In this document: positions 27,434 through 41,063 of the stretch, in pieces
Layout: the number at the start of each line of letters is the position of its first letter
Position numbering within the stretch: the first letter of the stretch is position 1
From: Pseudomonadota bacterium
GTDB lineage: Bacteria; Pseudomonadota; Gammaproteobacteria; Burkholderiales; Rhodocyclaceae
Length of the DNA: 64,000 nucleotides
Direction of reading: 5' to 3'
Assembly: GCA_008501585.1 (NCBI GenBank)
Contig: QQUN01000054.1
Location: 157,317-221,316, forward strand
The notes under the pieces: model-generated
Told to the model about the DNA's origin: nothing
Seen by the model: the letters and a program-made list of their open reading frames with translations, nothing else
The model's database searches: none
Program-made: the position numbers and the translations under genes

Positions 27434-28141
27434 TTACTTGGAGCCGATCACTTCGATTTCAACGCGGCGGTCCGGCTGCAGGCAGTCGATCAGGGCCTTG
27501 CGGCTCTTCTGGTTGCAGCCCTTGGTCACCGGCTGGGACTCGCCTTTGCCTTCGGTGTAGACACGGTTGGCTTCAACGCCCTTGCTCACCAGGTACTGCT
27601 TGACGGCGGCAGCGCGCTTCTCGGACAGCTTCTGGTTGTAGGAGGCGGAACCCAGGCGGTCGGTGTGACCAACGGCCAGGATCACTTCCAGCTTCAGTGC
27701 GCCAGCTTCAGCAGCCAGCTTGTCCAGCTTGGCTTTGCCTTCCGGCTTCAGCACGGCCTTGTCGAAATCGAACAGGGCGTCGGCAGCCAGCTTGACCTTG
27801 TCTGCGGAGGGCTTCGGTGCCGGAGCCGGCGCCGGAGCGGCCTTCGGTGCAGCTGCCATCGGGGCAACGCACTTGTCTTTCGGGACGATATCGCTGTCAC
27901 ACCCGCAGCCGACCGGGAACTCGCCAGCCAGCACGCTGGAGGCCGCTGCCGGGCTCCAGTAGCCAGTGCGCCAGCACAGGCCGGTGCCGCTCTTGGCGAC
28001 GACGTTGCGACCGTCGATCACGTAGGGGATGTCGCCCTGGCCGGTGACTTTGATGTCGTCAGCGATCGCGGCCGATGCCGAGACACCAAGCGCGGCAGCA
28101 GCGGCTGCCATGATGAGATGCTTTTTCATTTCTTTGATCAT
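27434..28141 (-). CDS. ompA: OmpA-family outer-membrane protein
   Basis: 235 residues. A signal peptide (about 1-35 from the first ATG; cleavage near AIA-DD) leads into a short Cys-containing region ([21 protein letters not shown]), a Pro/Ala linker (about 95-115) and a C-terminal OmpA peptidoglycan-binding domain with VGHTDRLGS and the [13 protein letters not shown] helix. There is no 8-strand barrel, which fits the short OmpA of Rhodocyclales and Bordetella. The start at 28141 has a GAGGAA site; 28129 (MKKHLIM) is an alternative. Confidence 0.88.
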   Translation of the reverse strand: MIKEMKKHLIMAAAAAALGVSASAAIADDIKVTGQGDIPYVIDGRNVVAKSGTGLCWRTGYWSPAAASSVLAGEFPVGCGCDSDIVPKDKCVAPMAAAPKAAPAPAPAPKPSADKVKLAADALFDFDKAVLKPEGKAKLDKLAAEAGALKLEVILAVGHTDRLGSASYNQKLSEKRAAAVKQYLVSKGVEANRVYTEGKGESQPVTKGCNQKSRKALIDCLQPDRRVEIEVIGSK

Positions 28142-28200
28142 ATGTTCCTCGTCACAGGGCAAGGTTGAACGGTGAAAGTTCCGCGGTCTTTGTCGCGGTA

Positions 28201-29526
28201 CTAGTCGATTCGACTACCGAGCTTATTCTGCCATACGCGTGCAACGCCAAGCAATTCATTGTCTGCTTTTTGCAACACTTGTTTTTTTGAAACGCGCGCC
28301 TGTCCAGCGATCCAGACGTCCGATACGTATTCTCGGCCCGCGCAATATACAAGATGGGAGACCGGGTCGAAGCAGGGTTGTGTTTCAAATGGTGACAGGT
28401 CGACAGCGCACAGGTCGGCCCACTTGCCTTTTTCAATGCTGCCGAGGCTGGCTTCGAGGCCCAGGGCGCGGGCGCCGTGCTGGGTGGCCATGCGCAGGGC
28501 GGTTTTTGCGGGGATGGCGGCGGCGTCCTCCGTGCTGACTTTGGCGAGCAGGGCGGACAGGCGCATTTCCTGAAAAATGTCGAGTCGGTTATTGCTCGCC
28601 GCGCCGTCTGTCCCGAGGCCGACCGGAATGTTGTGTTTTAGCGCTTCGGTGATCGGGGCGATGCCCGAGGCGAGTTTCATGTTCGAGGTGGGGCAGTGCG
28701 CAAGCGTGCAACCGTGCCGGGCGAGGGTGTGGATTTCGCCGGGGGTCAGATGCACGGCGTGGACGCCGATGAGCTGGCTGTCGACGACGCCGAGCCGCGC
28801 CAGGCGCTCGAGTGGCCGCTCGCCGTATTGTTTCAGGCTGTCGTCGATTTCCTGTCGGGTTTCGTGGATGTGGATGTGGATGGGAAGGTCAAGCTCGTTG
28901 GAGAGGCTGACGATACGGCTGAAGGTGTTGTCCGACACCGTGTAGGGGGCGTGCGGCGCGAGGGCGAAACGCACCAGCGGATGGCCGCGCCAGGCGTCGC
29001 GGGCGGCCAGGCCCTTGCTGAGGTATTCGTCGGCACTCGCGGCGTAGGTGGTCGGAAAGTCGATGGTGGTGATGCCGATGACGCAGCGCATGCCGAGGGT
29101 GTCGAAGGCGGCAGCGGCGGCGTCGGGATAGAAATACATGTCGTTGCAGGTGGTAACCCCGCCGCGGAGCATTTCGGCGGCGGCCAGCAGGGTGCCGTCG
29201 CGCACGAAGGCCGGGCTGACATGCTTTGCCTCGGTGGGCCAGATGGCGGTCTGGAGCCAGGTCATCAGCGGCAGGTCGTCGGCGATGCCGCGCATGAGTG
29301 TCATGGCGGCATGGGTGTGCAGGTTGATCAGGCCGGGGATCAGGACATGGTCGGGGAGGTGGGTTTCAGCGTTTGTGCGATAGCGTTCGTGCGCGAGATG
29401 GGTGGGGATGACATCGATGATGCGTCCGTCGCGAATCGCGACGCTGTGGTGTTCGAGGGTGCTGTCCGCGGCATCGACCGGGACAACCCAGCGCGCGCTG
29501 ATCAGGAGGTCGACCTGTTCGCTCAT
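28201..29526 (-). CDS. mtaD: TRZ/ATZ-family amidohydrolase, likely 5'-methylthioadenosine/S-adenosylhomocysteine deaminase
   Basis: Metal-dependent adenosine-type deaminase of 441 residues. Metal ligands are in NLHTHAAM, HIHIHET, GVHAVHL and GTDGAASNN. It deaminates methylthioadenosine and S-adenosylhomocysteine, the by-product of SAM methyltransferases such as UbiG downstream. The start at 29526 begins MSEQVDLLISARWVVPVD; the frame extends 13 codons upstream but without family similarity. It is divergent from gyrA. Confidence 0.82.
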   Translation of the reverse strand: MSEQVDLLISARWVVPVDAADSTLEHHSVAIRDGRIIDVIPTHLAHERYRTNAETHLPDHVLIPGLINLHTHAAMTLMRGIADDLPLMTWLQTAIWPTEAKHVSPAFVRDGTLLAAAEMLRGGVTTCNDMYFYPDAAAAAFDTLGMRCVIGITTIDFPTTYAASADEYLSKGLAARDAWRGHPLVRFALAPHAPYTVSDNTFSRIVSLSNELDLPIHIHIHETRQEIDDSLKQYGERPLERLARLGVVDSQLIGVHAVHLTPGEIHTLARHGCTLAHCPTSNMKLASGIAPITEALKHNIPVGLGTDGAASNNRLDIFQEMRLSALLAKVSTEDAAAIPAKTALRMATQHGARALGLEASLGSIEKGKWADLCAVDLSPFETQPCFDPVSHLVYCAGREYVSDVWIAGQARVSKKQVLQKADNELLGVARVWQNKLGSRID

Positions 29527-29736
29527 CGGGGGTTTGCCTTGGGGGTGGGTGGATCGAGTTGGCATTCAAGCCCGAGGCGAGGCAAAGATCAAGTTGGCGG
29601 GTTGTTGCCGTTGCCATGGCGCACGAGATCGTCGCTTTGGCGTGCGGGGTATTGGTGGTACGGGGGGAGAAGGCAAGGCCTGGCGTGGTAATATTTCCTT
29701 CTTTTGAATGCCGCCTTTTCGGGCCCGCTGACAACC

Positions 29737-32396
<2,660 letters not shown>

Positions 32397-32400
<4 letters not shown>

Positions 32401-33497
32401 TGTCGCGTGTGTTCAATTTCAGCGCCGGTCCCGCGGCGCTGCCCGAGTCGGTGCTGCGTCGTGCCGCCGAGGAGATGCTCGACTGGCACGGCACGGGCGT
32501 CAGCGTGATGGAGATGAGCCATCGCAGCCCGGCCTTCCAGTCGATCTACGAACAGACCGAAGCCGATCTGCGCGAACTGCTGGCCGTGCCGCCCAACTAC
32601 CGCATCCTGTTCATGCAGGGCGGGGCGATTGCCGAGAACGCGCTGGTGCCGATGAACCTGCTCGGCAGCAAAACGACAGCCGATTACGTGGTGACCGGCT
32701 CGTGGTCCGCCAAGTCGCAAAAGGAAGCGCGGCGCTACTGTGAGGTGAACATCGCAGCCTCGTCCGAAGCGGCGGGCTTCAACACCGTGCCGGCCCTGGC
32801 CGACTGGCAGTTGTCGGCCGACCCGGCCTACCTGTTCGTGTGCACCAACGAGACGATCGACGGCGTGGAATTCGGCTTCGACCCCGATCTGGCCGAGATC
32901 GGCCGCGCTGAGGTACCGGTGGTGGCGGATGTGTCCTCGCACATCCTCTCGCGTGCCGTCGATGTGTCGCGCTACGGTGTGCTGTTTGGCGGAGCACAGA
33001 AAAACATCGGCCCGGCCGGCCTGACGATTGTCATCGTGCGCGAGGATCTGCTCGGCCGCGCCCACAAGGACTGTCCCTCGGCCTTTGACTACAAGCTGGT
33101 GGCCGACAATAACTCCATGTACAACACGCCGCCGACCTACGCGATCTACATCGCCGGGCTGGTTTTTCAGTGGCTGCGCGCCCAGGGCGGCGTCGAGGCC
33201 ATCGAGGCGGTCAACAAGGAAAAGGCGGATCGGCTCTACGGCTTCATCGACCAGAGCGGCTTCTACCAGAACCGCATCGATCCGCGTTATCGCTCGCGCA
33301 TGAACGTGCCGTTCTTCCTGGCCGACGAATCGCGCAATGCCGCCTTCCTCGAGCAGAGCTCGGCGGCCGGGCTGGTACAGCTGAAGGGGCACAAATCGGT
33401 GGGCGGCATGCGCGCCTCCATTTACAACGCGATGCCGCTGGCCGGCGTCGAGGCACTGATCGATTTCATGCGGGACTTTGAAAGGCGGAACGGGTGA
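32397..33497 (+). CDS. serC: Phosphoserine aminotransferase
   Basis: PLP-dependent class V aminotransferase, 366 residues, for serine and pyridoxal synthesis. It starts (M)[15 protein letters not shown]. The PLP Lys is K202 in [13 protein letters not shown], and MSHRSPAF is conserved. Two ATGs (32397, 32400) are adjacent; either overlaps gyrA. The gyrA-serC-pheA-hisC order is conserved in Rhodocyclales and pseudomonads. Confidence 0.97.
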
Positions 33498-34579
33498 TGG
33501 CAGAAGGGATGAGCGAAGAGCAGGAACTGCTCAAACTGCGCAATGAAATCGATGCGATCGACGACGCACTGCTGGCCAGCATGTCCCGCCGTGGCAAGCT
33601 GGCCCAGCGCGTGGGCGAGATCAAGCAGGGCAATATCTACCGCCCCGAGCGCGAGGCCCAGGTGCTGCGCCGGCTCGCCGACGAAAACCCCGGCCCCTTG
33701 CCGTCGACCGCCGTGCAACGAATTTTCCGCGAATTGATGTCGGCCTGTCTGGCGCTGGAGCAGCCGCTCAAAGTGGCCTATCTCGGCCCGGCGGGCACCT
33801 TCTCGGAGAGTGCCTCGCGCAAGCATTTCGGCAGCGCGCCGACCTTCATGCCGATGCTGGCCATCGACGACGTGTTCCGCTCGGTCGAAGCCGGCAGCGT
33901 CGATTACGGCGTGGTGCCGGTCGAAAACTCCACCGAAGGTGCCATCGGCCGCACGCTCGACCTGTTGCTGCTCAACCCGCTCAAGATCTGTGGCGAGGTC
34001 AAGCTGCGCATTCACCAGCACCTGATGTCCAAGGCCGACGGCCTGGGCGCGGCGCGGCGTGTGTATTCGCATGCGCAGAGCCTGGCGCAGTGCCAGGAAT
34101 GGCTCAACCGCAACCTGCCGTCGCTGCCGCGCGTGCCGGTGGCGAGCAATGCCGAAGCGGCGCGGCTGGCGGCCGAAGACCCGGAGTCGGTGGCCATCGC
34201 CGGTGAAGCGGCGGCCGAGCTGTACGGCCTCAATATCCTGGCCGGCAATATTGAAGACGACCCCAACAACACCACGCGCTTCCTGGTCATCTGCCAGCAT
34301 GACGCCGGCCCCTCGGGCAAGGACAAGACCTCGCTGGTGTGCTCCACGCCCAACCGCGCCGGCGCCATGCACCGTCTGCTGCAACCGCTCGCCGAGCATG
34401 GCGTGAGCATGACCAAGCTGCAGTCCCGGCCGGCCCGTTCCGGCCTGTGGGAATACGTCTATTACATCGATTTTGAAGGTCACCAGAGTGAGCCCAAGGT
34501 CGTGGCGGCGCTGGCCGACCTCGAGCACAACGCCAGCTTCGTGAAAGTGCTCGGCTCCTACCCGGTGGCCGCGCTCTGA
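33497..34579 (+). CDS. pheA: Bifunctional chorismate mutase/prephenate dehydratase (P-protein)
   Basis: 360 residues that convert chorismate to phenylpyruvate. Chorismate mutase AroQ domain at about 10-90 ([13 protein letters not shown]), prephenate dehydratase at about 95-275 ([18 protein letters not shown]) and a C-terminal ACT domain at about 285-360. The ACT ESRP motif reads LQSRP (Q309), which could alter phenylalanine feedback. A GTG at 33494 is an alternative start. It overlaps the serC stop. Confidence 0.96.
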   Translation: MAEGMSEEQELLKLRNEIDAIDDALLASMSRRGKLAQRVGEIKQGNIYRPEREAQVLRRLADENPGPLPSTAVQRIFRELMSACLALEQPLKVAYLGPAGTFSESASRKHFGSAPTFMPMLAIDDVFRSVEAGSVDYGVVPVENSTEGAIGRTLDLLLLNPLKICGEVKLRIHQHLMSKADGLGAARRVYSHAQSLAQCQEWLNRNLPSLPRVPVASNAEAARLAAEDPESVAIAGEAAAELYGLNILAGNIEDDPNNTTRFLVICQHDAGPSGKDKTSLVCSTPNRAGAMHRLLQPLAEHGVSMTKLQSRPARSGLWEYVYYIDFEGHQSEPKVVAALADLEHNASFVKVLGSYPVAAL

Positions 34580-34640
34580 ACACTGTTGTGTCACAGGACA
34601 CCTGACTACCAAGAAAAGGCATCACCGAGGAGACCGAGTC

Positions 34641-35738
34641 ATGTCAATCGCCGATCAGGCGCCGGACTACATCCGGGCCATTTCCCCCTACCAGCCGGGC
34701 AAGCCCATCTCGGAGCTGGCGCGTGAAATGGGGTTGGTCGAGGCCAGCATCGTCAAACTGGCCTCCAATGAAAACCCGTTGGGCATCAGCCCGCTGGCCA
34801 AAGAGGCGTTGGGGCGGGCGGTGGCTGAACTGGCGCGCTACCCGGACGGCAATGGCTTTGCGTTGAAGGCGGCCTTGTCCGAGCGGACGGGCGTGGCGAT
34901 GAACGGCATCGTGCTGGGCAACGGCTCGAACGATATTCTCGAGCTGGTGGCGCGGACCTTCCTCACGCCCGGTGCCGAGGCGGTGTTTTCGCAGCATGCG
35001 TTTGCGGTCTATCCGTTGGCAACGATGGCGGTTGGCGCCCGGCCGGTGGCGGTGCCGGCCAAGGATTTCGGCCATGACCTCGACGCCATGGCCGCCGCGG
35101 TGACTGACAAGACGGGCGTGGTGTTCATCGCCAACCCCAACAACCCGACCGGCACCTTCCTGTCGGGGGCGCAGATCGAAGCCTTTTTGCGGAAAATCCC
35201 CGAGCGGGGGCTGGTGGTGCTCGACGAGGCCTATACCGAATATCTGTCGGAATCCGATCGCTATGACGCCATCGGCTGGCTGGCGCGCTTTCCCAACCTG
35301 CTGATCTCGCGGACCTTCTCCAAGGCCTACGGCCTGGCGGGTCTGCGGGTGGGTTATGGCCTGGCGCATCCGAGCGTGACGGATCTGCTCAATCGTGTGC
35401 GCCAGCCCTTCAACGTCAACAGCCTGGCCCTTGCCGCGGCGACCGCCGCACTGGGCGATGACGAGTTCCTGGCCAAGAGCGCGGATCTGAACCGTCGCGG
35501 CATGGCCCAGTTGACCGACGCCTTCAAAGCCTTGTCGCTCGAATGGATTCCGTCGTGGGGCAACTTCGTGACCGTCAAGGTTGGCGACGGTGATGCGGTC
35601 AACCGCAAACTGCTGGCCCAGGGCGTCATCGTGCGGCCGATCGGTGGCTATGGCATGCCGCAATGGCTGCGTGTGTCGATCGGGCTGCCGGAAGAAAACG
35701 CCCGCTTCATCGCGGCCTTGCCGCAGGCACTGGCCTGA
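34641..35738 (+). CDS. hisC: Histidinol-phosphate/aromatic aminotransferase
   Basis: Class I/II PLP aminotransferase, 365 residues. [21 protein letters not shown] and the PLP Lys K228 in [13 protein letters not shown] are typical of HisC2-type enzymes. Its place between pheA and tyrA suggests that it mainly transaminates phenylpyruvate and hydroxyphenylpyruvate (or prephenate), not only histidinol phosphate. It overlaps tyrA by one base. Confidence 0.93.
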   Translation: MSIADQAPDYIRAISPYQPGKPISELAREMGLVEASIVKLASNENPLGISPLAKEALGRAVAELARYPDGNGFALKAALSERTGVAMNGIVLGNGSNDILELVARTFLTPGAEAVFSQHAFAVYPLATMAVGARPVAVPAKDFGHDLDAMAAAVTDKTGVVFIANPNNPTGTFLSGAQIEAFLRKIPERGLVVLDEAYTEYLSESDRYDAIGWLARFPNLLISRTFSKAYGLAGLRVGYGLAHPSVTDLLNRVRQPFNVNSLALAAATAALGDDEFLAKSADLNRRGMAQLTDAFKALSLEWIPSWGNFVTVKVGDGDAVNRKLLAQGVIVRPIGGYGMPQWLRVSIGLPEENARFIAALPQALA

Positions 35739-36622
35739 TGGCGGAGGTGCCGATTCGTCGGCTGGTGGTGTGTGGTGTCGGCCTCATCGGCGGCTCGTTT
35801 GCCCTCGCACTGAAAGCGGCCGGGATGGTCGAGCAGGTCGTGGGGGTCGGGCGCACCCGGGCGTCGCTGGAGCGCGCCAAGGCGTTGGGCGTGATCGACG
35901 AAATCGCCCTGGACTGGGCCAGTGCCTTGCACGGTGCGGATTTCGTGCTGCTGGCAATGCCGGTCGGTCAGGCCGGTGCCGTCATGGCAGCGATGGCGCC
36001 GCATCTGGGCAGCGGCACCCTCGTTACTGACGCCGGCAGTACCAAGCGGGATGTCATCGAGGCCATTTATGCGAATCTCGACGCCCAGTTGAGCCACGTG
36101 GTGCCGGCGCACCCGATCGCCGGCGCCGAAAAGAGCGGCGCGGACGCGGCATTCGCCACGCTCTACCAAGGGCGCAATGTGGTGGTCACGCCGCTGCCCG
36201 AGAATGACCCGGCCGCGGTTGTGCGGGTGCGCGAGGTCTGGGCGGCCTGTGGCGCCACGGTGCGCGACATGAGCCCGCAGGACCACGACCGTGTTTTTGC
36301 CGCGGTCAGCCATTTGCCGCATCTGCTGGCCTTCGGCTTGGTCCACGACCTGGCTGGCCGGGCCAATGCCGAGCAGCTGTTCAGTTTTGCCGCCAGCGGC
36401 TTTCGCGATTTCACCCGCATCGCCGGTAGCCACCCGGAGATGTGGCGGGACATCTGCATGGCCAACCGCCACGCACTGACCGCCGAGCTCGACCAATACC
36501 TCGGTGAGCTGGCCTACCTGCGCGCGTTGCTGATGTCCGGCGACGGTGCCCGGCTCGAGGCGCTGTTTGGCGAGGCGCGCGAGGCGCGTAACCGCTGGGC
36601 CGAAAAAACCTTTCCTTCTTGA
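35738..36622 (+). CDS. tyrA: Prephenate/arogenate dehydrogenase
   Basis: NAD(P)-dependent dehydrogenase, 294 residues, with Rossmann motif [15 protein letters not shown] at residues of about 10-24 and DAGSTKRDV and [10 protein letters not shown] in the catalytic core. There is no chorismate mutase or ACT domain. The ATG overlaps the hisC stop. It yields hydroxyphenylpyruvate for tyrosine. Confidence 0.94.
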   Translation: MAEVPIRRLVVCGVGLIGGSFALALKAAGMVEQVVGVGRTRASLERAKALGVIDEIALDWASALHGADFVLLAMPVGQAGAVMAAMAPHLGSGTLVTDAGSTKRDVIEAIYANLDAQLSHVVPAHPIAGAEKSGADAAFATLYQGRNVVVTPLPENDPAAVVRVREVWAACGATVRDMSPQDHDRVFAAVSHLPHLLAFGLVHDLAGRANAEQLFSFAASGFRDFTRIAGSHPEMWRDICMANRHALTAELDQYLGELAYLRALLMSGDGARLEALFGEAREARNRWAEKTFPS

Positions 36623-36641
36623 TTCTTACGGATGCTGTGAC

Positions 36642-38570
36642 GTGGAAACCCTTGATCTAGCCCCGATGCTGCGGGCGGCGGGCACGGTTCGCCTGCCAGG
36701 TTCGAAAAGCATTTCCAACCGGGTGTTGTTGCTTGCCGCGCTGGCCGAGGGGCAGACCCGGGTGCACGATCTGCTGCGCTCGGACGACACCGAGCGCATG
36801 CTGGAGGCGCTGCGCGCCCTGGGCGTGAACTGGCAGCAAGATGCCGCCGGTGGGGTCTATCGTGTCGATGGCGTGGCCGGCCGCTTCCCGGTGGCCGAGG
36901 CGGACCTGTTCCTGGGTAATGCCGGTACCGCCTTCCGGCCGCTGACCGCGGCGCTGGCGCTGTCGGGGGGCGATTACCGGCTGTCGGGCGTGCCGCGCAT
37001 GCACGAGCGGCCGATCGGCGATCTGGTCGATGCGCTGGCGCAACTCGGCGCCGACATTGCCTACACCGGCAACCCCGGCTATCCCCCGTTGACCATCGGC
37101 AAGGGCGCGATCCGCGCCGGGGGCACGGTGTCGGTACGCGGCGATGTCTCCAGCCAGTTCCTCACCGCGCTGCTGATGGCCGCGCCGCTGACCGGCGTAG
37201 AGATCCATATCGAGGTGGTCGGCGAGCTGATCTCCAAGCCCTATATCGAGATCACGCTGAACCTGATGGCGCGCTTCGGCGTGACGGTCGCGCGCGAGGG
37301 CTGGCAGCGCTTCACCGTGCCGGGCGGCGTGCGTTATCGTAGCCCGGGCGACATCCATGTCGAGGGCGACGCGTCGTCGGCCTCGTACTTCCTCGCTGCG
37401 GGCGCCATCGGTGGCGGGCCGGTACGGGTCGAAGGCGTGGGGCGCGACAGCATCCAGGGCGATGTCCGTTTTGCCGAAGCGATCGAAAAGCTCGGCGTCC
37501 AGGTGACGCTCGGCGACAACTGGATCGAGGCGCGCGCCCCGGCCGGCGGCCGTCTCAAGGCCTTCGACATGGATCTCAACCATATCCCCGATGCGGCCAT
37601 GACGCTGGCGGTGATGGCGGTGTTCTGCGATGGCCCGTGCCACTTGCGCAACATTGCCAGCTGGCGAGTGAAGGAAACCGACCGCATCGCCGCAATGGCC
37701 ATCGAATTGCGCAAGGTGGGCGTCGAGGTCGAGGAGTTCGACGATGCGTTGCGCGTCTACCCCACCACGGCGCTGCACCACGCCGCCATCGACACCTACG
37801 ACGATCACCGCATGGCGATGTGTTTTTCCCTGCTCAGCCTGGGCGGTGCACGCATCACCATCAACGATCCGGCCTGCGTGAACAAGACCTTCCCGACGTA
37901 TTTCGACGCCTATCGCCGCATCACCGAGGTGGTGCCGGTGGTCGCCATCGACGGTCCGTCGGCCTCCGGCAAGGGGACGGTGGCTGCGCGCGTGGCCGAG
38001 GCGCTGGGCTACCACTATCTCGATAGCGGTTCGCTCTACCGGCTGGTGGCGCTGGCCGCGATCCAGGCCGGCGTTGGCGACGATGCCGCCGCCGTGACGG
38101 CGCTGGCCGAAGCGCTGCCGGCTGAATTCGTGGACGGACGGATCCTGCTGTCCGGCACGGATGTGACCGACGCCATCCGCAGTGAAGAGTGCGCCGCCAT
38201 GGCCTCCACCGTGGCCGCCATCCCAGCGGTGCGCGCGGCCTTGCTCGAGCGGCAGCGCGCCTATCGCCGTGCGCCGGGCCTGGTGGCTGAAGGGCGTGAT
38301 ATCGGCTCGGTGATTTTTCCGGATGCGGCGAGCAAGTTTTTCCTGACAGCCTCGGTGGCGGCACGGGCGGAGCGGCGCTATAAGCAGTTGATGGAAAAGG
38401 GTTTGCCTGCTAACATTGACAGTCTTTCACGGGAGCTTTCCGAGCGTGATGCGCGAGACGCGGCACGCACGGTGGCGCCCTTGAAGCAGTTGCCGGATGC
38501 CGTGCTCGTCGAAACCTCAGACATGAGCATCGACGAAGCGGTCCGGTTCGTGACCGAACGCATCGCCTGA
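36642..38570 (+). CDS. aroA-cmk: Fused 3-phosphoshikimate 1-carboxyvinyltransferase (EPSP synthase)-cytidylate kinase
   Basis: One 642-residue frame. Residues 1 to about 428 are EPSP synthase ([30 protein letters not shown] core, KETDRI). Residues of about 431-642 are CMP kinase (P-loop GPSASGKGT with K444, [21 protein letters not shown]). No stop or frameshift separates them; AroA's end runs straight into Cmk's first strand ([15 protein letters not shown]). The GTG at 36642 is chosen because the next in-frame ATG (36666) would trim the N terminus. It joins aromatic and nucleotide synthesis in one polypeptide before rpsA. Confidence 0.9.
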   Translation: METLDLAPMLRAAGTVRLPGSKSISNRVLLLAALAEGQTRVHDLLRSDDTERMLEALRALGVNWQQDAAGGVYRVDGVAGRFPVAEADLFLGNAGTAFRPLTAALALSGGDYRLSGVPRMHERPIGDLVDALAQLGADIAYTGNPGYPPLTIGKGAIRAGGTVSVRGDVSSQFLTALLMAAPLTGVEIHIEVVGELISKPYIEITLNLMARFGVTVAREGWQRFTVPGGVRYRSPGDIHVEGDASSASYFLAAGAIGGGPVRVEGVGRDSIQGDVRFAEAIEKLGVQVTLGDNWIEARAPAGGRLKAFDMDLNHIPDAAMTLAVMAVFCDGPCHLRNIASWRVKETDRIAAMAIELRKVGVEVEEFDDALRVYPTTALHHAAIDTYDDHRMAMCFSLLSLGGARITINDPACVNKTFPTYFDAYRRITEVVPVVAIDGPSASGKGTVAARVAEALGYHYLDSGSLYRLVALAAIQAGVGDDAAAVTALAEALPAEFVDGRILLSGTDVTDAIRSEECAAMASTVAAIPAVRAALLERQRAYRRAPGLVAEGRDIGSVIFPDAASKFFLTASVAARAERRYKQLMEKGLPANIDSLSRELSERDARDAARTVAPLKQLPDAVLVETSDMSIDEAVRFVTERIA

Positions 38571-38595
38571 GGCGCGGCGGCGGTCGAAGCGTATT

Positions 38596-38614
38596 CCAGC
38601 CATTGGCTGGTGTT
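38596..38614 (+). terminator. Weak terminator/attenuator before rpsA
   Basis: CCAGCC-ATT-GGCTGG followed by TGTTTT. Short 6-bp stem; it probably tunes read-through from aroA-cmk into rpsA. Confidence 0.4.
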
Positions 38615-38661
38615 TTGATTAACTAACCCGCTGTCCTTGCGGCAGCAAGCAGGTCTCTTTT

Positions 38662-40368
38662 ATGTCCATCCCCACTCCTGAAATGTCCATGGAAAGCTTT
38701 GCCGAACTGTTCGAGGAAAGCCTCGCGCTGCAGGAAATGCGCACGGGCGAAGTGATCACCGCCGAGGTGGTCCGCATCGATCAGAACTTCGTTGTCGTGA
38801 ACGCCGGCCTGAAATCCGAAAGCTATGTGCCGGTCGAAGAGTTCCGCAACGACCACGGCGAGCTGGAAGTCAAAGAAGGCGACTACGTCCAGGTTGCCAT
38901 CGACGCGCTCGAAGACGGCTACGGCGAGACCCGCCTGTCGCGTGACAAGGCCAAGCGCATCGCCGCCTGGAACGACCTGGAGCTGGCGCTCAACGAAGGT
39001 ACCCTGGTCAATGGCGTGGTCAGCGGCCGCGTCAAGGGTGGTCTGACCGTCATGACCTACGGCATCCGCGCCTTCCTGCCCGGTTCGCTGGTCGACATGC
39101 GTCCGGTCAAGGACACCGCCCCGTACGAGGGCAAGGAATTCGAATTCAAGGTCATCAAGCTCGACCGCAAGCGCAACAACGTGGTTGTGTCGCGCCGTGC
39201 CGTGCTCGAAGAGACCATGGGCGAAGAGCGCGACAAGCTGCTCGAGAACCTGGCCGAAGGTCAGGTCGTCAAGGGCATCGTCAAGAACATCACCGACTAC
39301 GGCGCGTTTGTGGACCTGGGCGGTATCGACGGCCTGCTGCACATCACCGACCTGGCCTGGCGCCGTGTGCGTCACCCGTCGGAAGTCGTGGCCGTGGGCG
39401 ACGAGCTCGAAGCCAAGGTGCTCAAGTTCGACCGCGAGCGTTGCCGCGTGTCGCTGGGTCTGAAGCAGCTGGGCGAAGATCCGTGGGTCGGCATCGGCCG
39501 TCGCTACCCGACCGGCACCCGCCTGTTCGGCAAGGTCACCAACATCACCGACTACGGCGCGTTCGTCGAAGTCGAGCAGGGCATCGAAGGCCTGGTGCAC
39601 GTCTCCGAGATGGACTGGACCAACAAGAACATCCACCCGAACAAGGTCGTCCAGCTGGGCGACGAGGTGGAAGTCATGATCCTCGACATCGACGAAGAGC
39701 GTCGCCGTATCTCGCTGGGCATGAAGCAGTGCATGGCCAACCCGTGGGACGAGTTCGCCATGAACTTCAAGAAGGGCGACAAGGTCTCCGGTCAGATCAA
39801 GTCGATCACCGACTTCGGCGTGTTCATCGGTCTGGATGGCGGCATCGACGGTCTGGTGCACCTGTCCGACCTGTCGTGGTCCGAGCAGGGCGAAGAGGCC
39901 GTGCGTCGCTTCAAGAAGGGCGACGAAGTGGAAGCCGTGGTGCTGGCCATCGACGTCGAGCGCGAGCGTATCTCGCTGGGCATCAAGCAGCTCGATGGGG
40001 ATCCCTTCACCAACTACATCGCCACCCATGACAAGAACAGCCTCGTGCGCGGCACCGTCAAGACGGTCGATGCGCGCGGCGCCGTGATCTCGCTGGGCGA
40101 TGACATCGAAGGCTACCTGCGCGTGTCCGAAGCGGCTCCGCACCGTGTCGACGATCTGACCTCCATGCTGAAGGAAGGCGACGAGGTCGAGGCCATGATC
40201 ATCAACGTGGACCGCAAGTCCCGTTCGATCAACCTGTCGATCAAGGCCAAGGATCAGGCCGAGACCTCTGACGCCATGCAGAAGCTGGCCGCCGAGAGCT
40301 CTGCCGCGACGGGCACCACCAGTCTGGGTGCGCTGCTCAAGGCGAAGCTGGACGAGCAGAAGCAATAA
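38662..40368 (+). CDS. rpsA: 30S ribosomal protein S1
   Basis: 568 residues with six S1/OB repeats, the last four clearly tandem ([40 protein letters not shown] and others). It unfolds mRNA on the 30S subunit. No strong Shine-Dalgarno precedes the ATG, as is usual for autoregulated rpsA. cmk upstream and ihfB downstream match the conserved cmk-rpsA-ihfB order. Confidence 0.98.
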   Translation: MSIPTPEMSMESFAELFEESLALQEMRTGEVITAEVVRIDQNFVVVNAGLKSESYVPVEEFRNDHGELEVKEGDYVQVAIDALEDGYGETRLSRDKAKRIAAWNDLELALNEGTLVNGVVSGRVKGGLTVMTYGIRAFLPGSLVDMRPVKDTAPYEGKEFEFKVIKLDRKRNNVVVSRRAVLEETMGEERDKLLENLAEGQVVKGIVKNITDYGAFVDLGGIDGLLHITDLAWRRVRHPSEVVAVGDELEAKVLKFDRERCRVSLGLKQLGEDPWVGIGRRYPTGTRLFGKVTNITDYGAFVEVEQGIEGLVHVSEMDWTNKNIHPNKVVQLGDEVEVMILDIDEERRRISLGMKQCMANPWDEFAMNFKKGDKVSGQIKSITDFGVFIGLDGGIDGLVHLSDLSWSEQGEEAVRRFKKGDEVEAVVLAIDVERERISLGIKQLDGDPFTNYIATHDKNSLVRGTVKTVDARGAVISLGDDIEGYLRVSEAAPHRVDDLTSMLKEGDEVEAMIINVDRKSRSINLSIKAKDQAETSDAMQKLAAESSAATGTTSLGALLKAKLDEQKQ

Positions 40369-40379
40369 TTGGTGCAGTC

Positions 40380-40664
40380 ATGACCAAATCGGAGCTCATT
40401 GCGCGACTGGCGGCACGTTTCCCGCAGTTGGTTGCCAAGGATGCCGATTATGCTGTCAAGATGATTCTCGATGCGATGACCGACTCTCTGTCACGTGGTG
40501 ATCGCATCGAGATTCGCGGCTTCGGCAGCTTTGCGCTCAACTATCGCCCGCCACGCATGGGCCGCAATCCGAAATCCGGCGAACGGGTCGAGGTTGCGGA
40601 GAAGCATGTGCCGCATTTCAAGGCGGGCAAGGAATTGCGGGAGCGTGTCGATCTGACCGATTGA
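40380..40664 (+). CDS. ihfB: Integration host factor subunit beta
   Basis: 94-residue HU/IHF-family DNA-bending protein with [22 protein letters not shown], the arm region that inserts into the minor groove. It partners IhfA, encoded at 56013. It is 11 bp after rpsA and followed by a strong terminator. Confidence 0.97.
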   Translation: MTKSELIARLAARFPQLVAKDADYAVKMILDAMTDSLSRGDRIEIRGFGSFALNYRPPRMGRNPKSGERVEVAEKHVPHFKAGKELRERVDLTD

Positions 40665-40687
40665 TCGGATCAGGTCGTGTCATTCGG

Positions 40688-40716
40688 GAAGGCGGTTTCG
40701 ACCGCCTTCTTTTTTG
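40688..40716 (+). terminator. Rho-independent terminator after ihfB
   Basis: GAAGGCGG-TTTCGA-CCGCCTTC followed by TTTTTT; 8-bp stem, 23 bp past the ihfB stop. Confidence 0.88.
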
Positions 40717-40743
40717 TCCACGAGTCGGCCATAATCCCCCCCT

Positions 40744-41058
40744 ATGCGAATCATTGTCTGGATTATCCGCCTGGCGGTTTTTCTCGTTCTGTTCGGCTTT
40801 GCCGTCAAGAACGACCAGCTCATCACGCTGAATTTCTACATGGGCGAACAGTGGCAGTTGCCATTGGTGTTCGTCATTCTGGTCGCCTTTGCTGCGGGCG
40901 CCCTCGTCGGCGTGACGGCGACCCTGTCCTCGCTCGTCCGTCAGCGACGCGAGATCGGCCGGCTGCGCAAATCGCTGCGCAAGGCCGAGGCTGAGATCAA
41001 GTCGGCGACCACGACGGTGGTGCCCCGGCCCGACGGGGACGCACCGGAAGCGTTCTGA
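40744..41058 (+). CDS. lapA: Lipopolysaccharide assembly protein A (DUF1049)
   Basis: 104-residue inner-membrane protein with two helices (about 3-22 and 41-63) and a basic, coiled C-terminal tail. LapA works with LapB in controlling LpxC turnover and LPS supply. It is 5 bp upstream of lapB. Confidence 0.88.
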   Translation: MRIIVWIIRLAVFLVLFGFAVKNDQLITLNFYMGEQWQLPLVFVILVAFAAGALVGVTATLSSLVRQRREIGRLRKSLRKAEAEIKSATTTVVPRPDGDAPEAF

Positions 41059-41063
41059 CCCCC

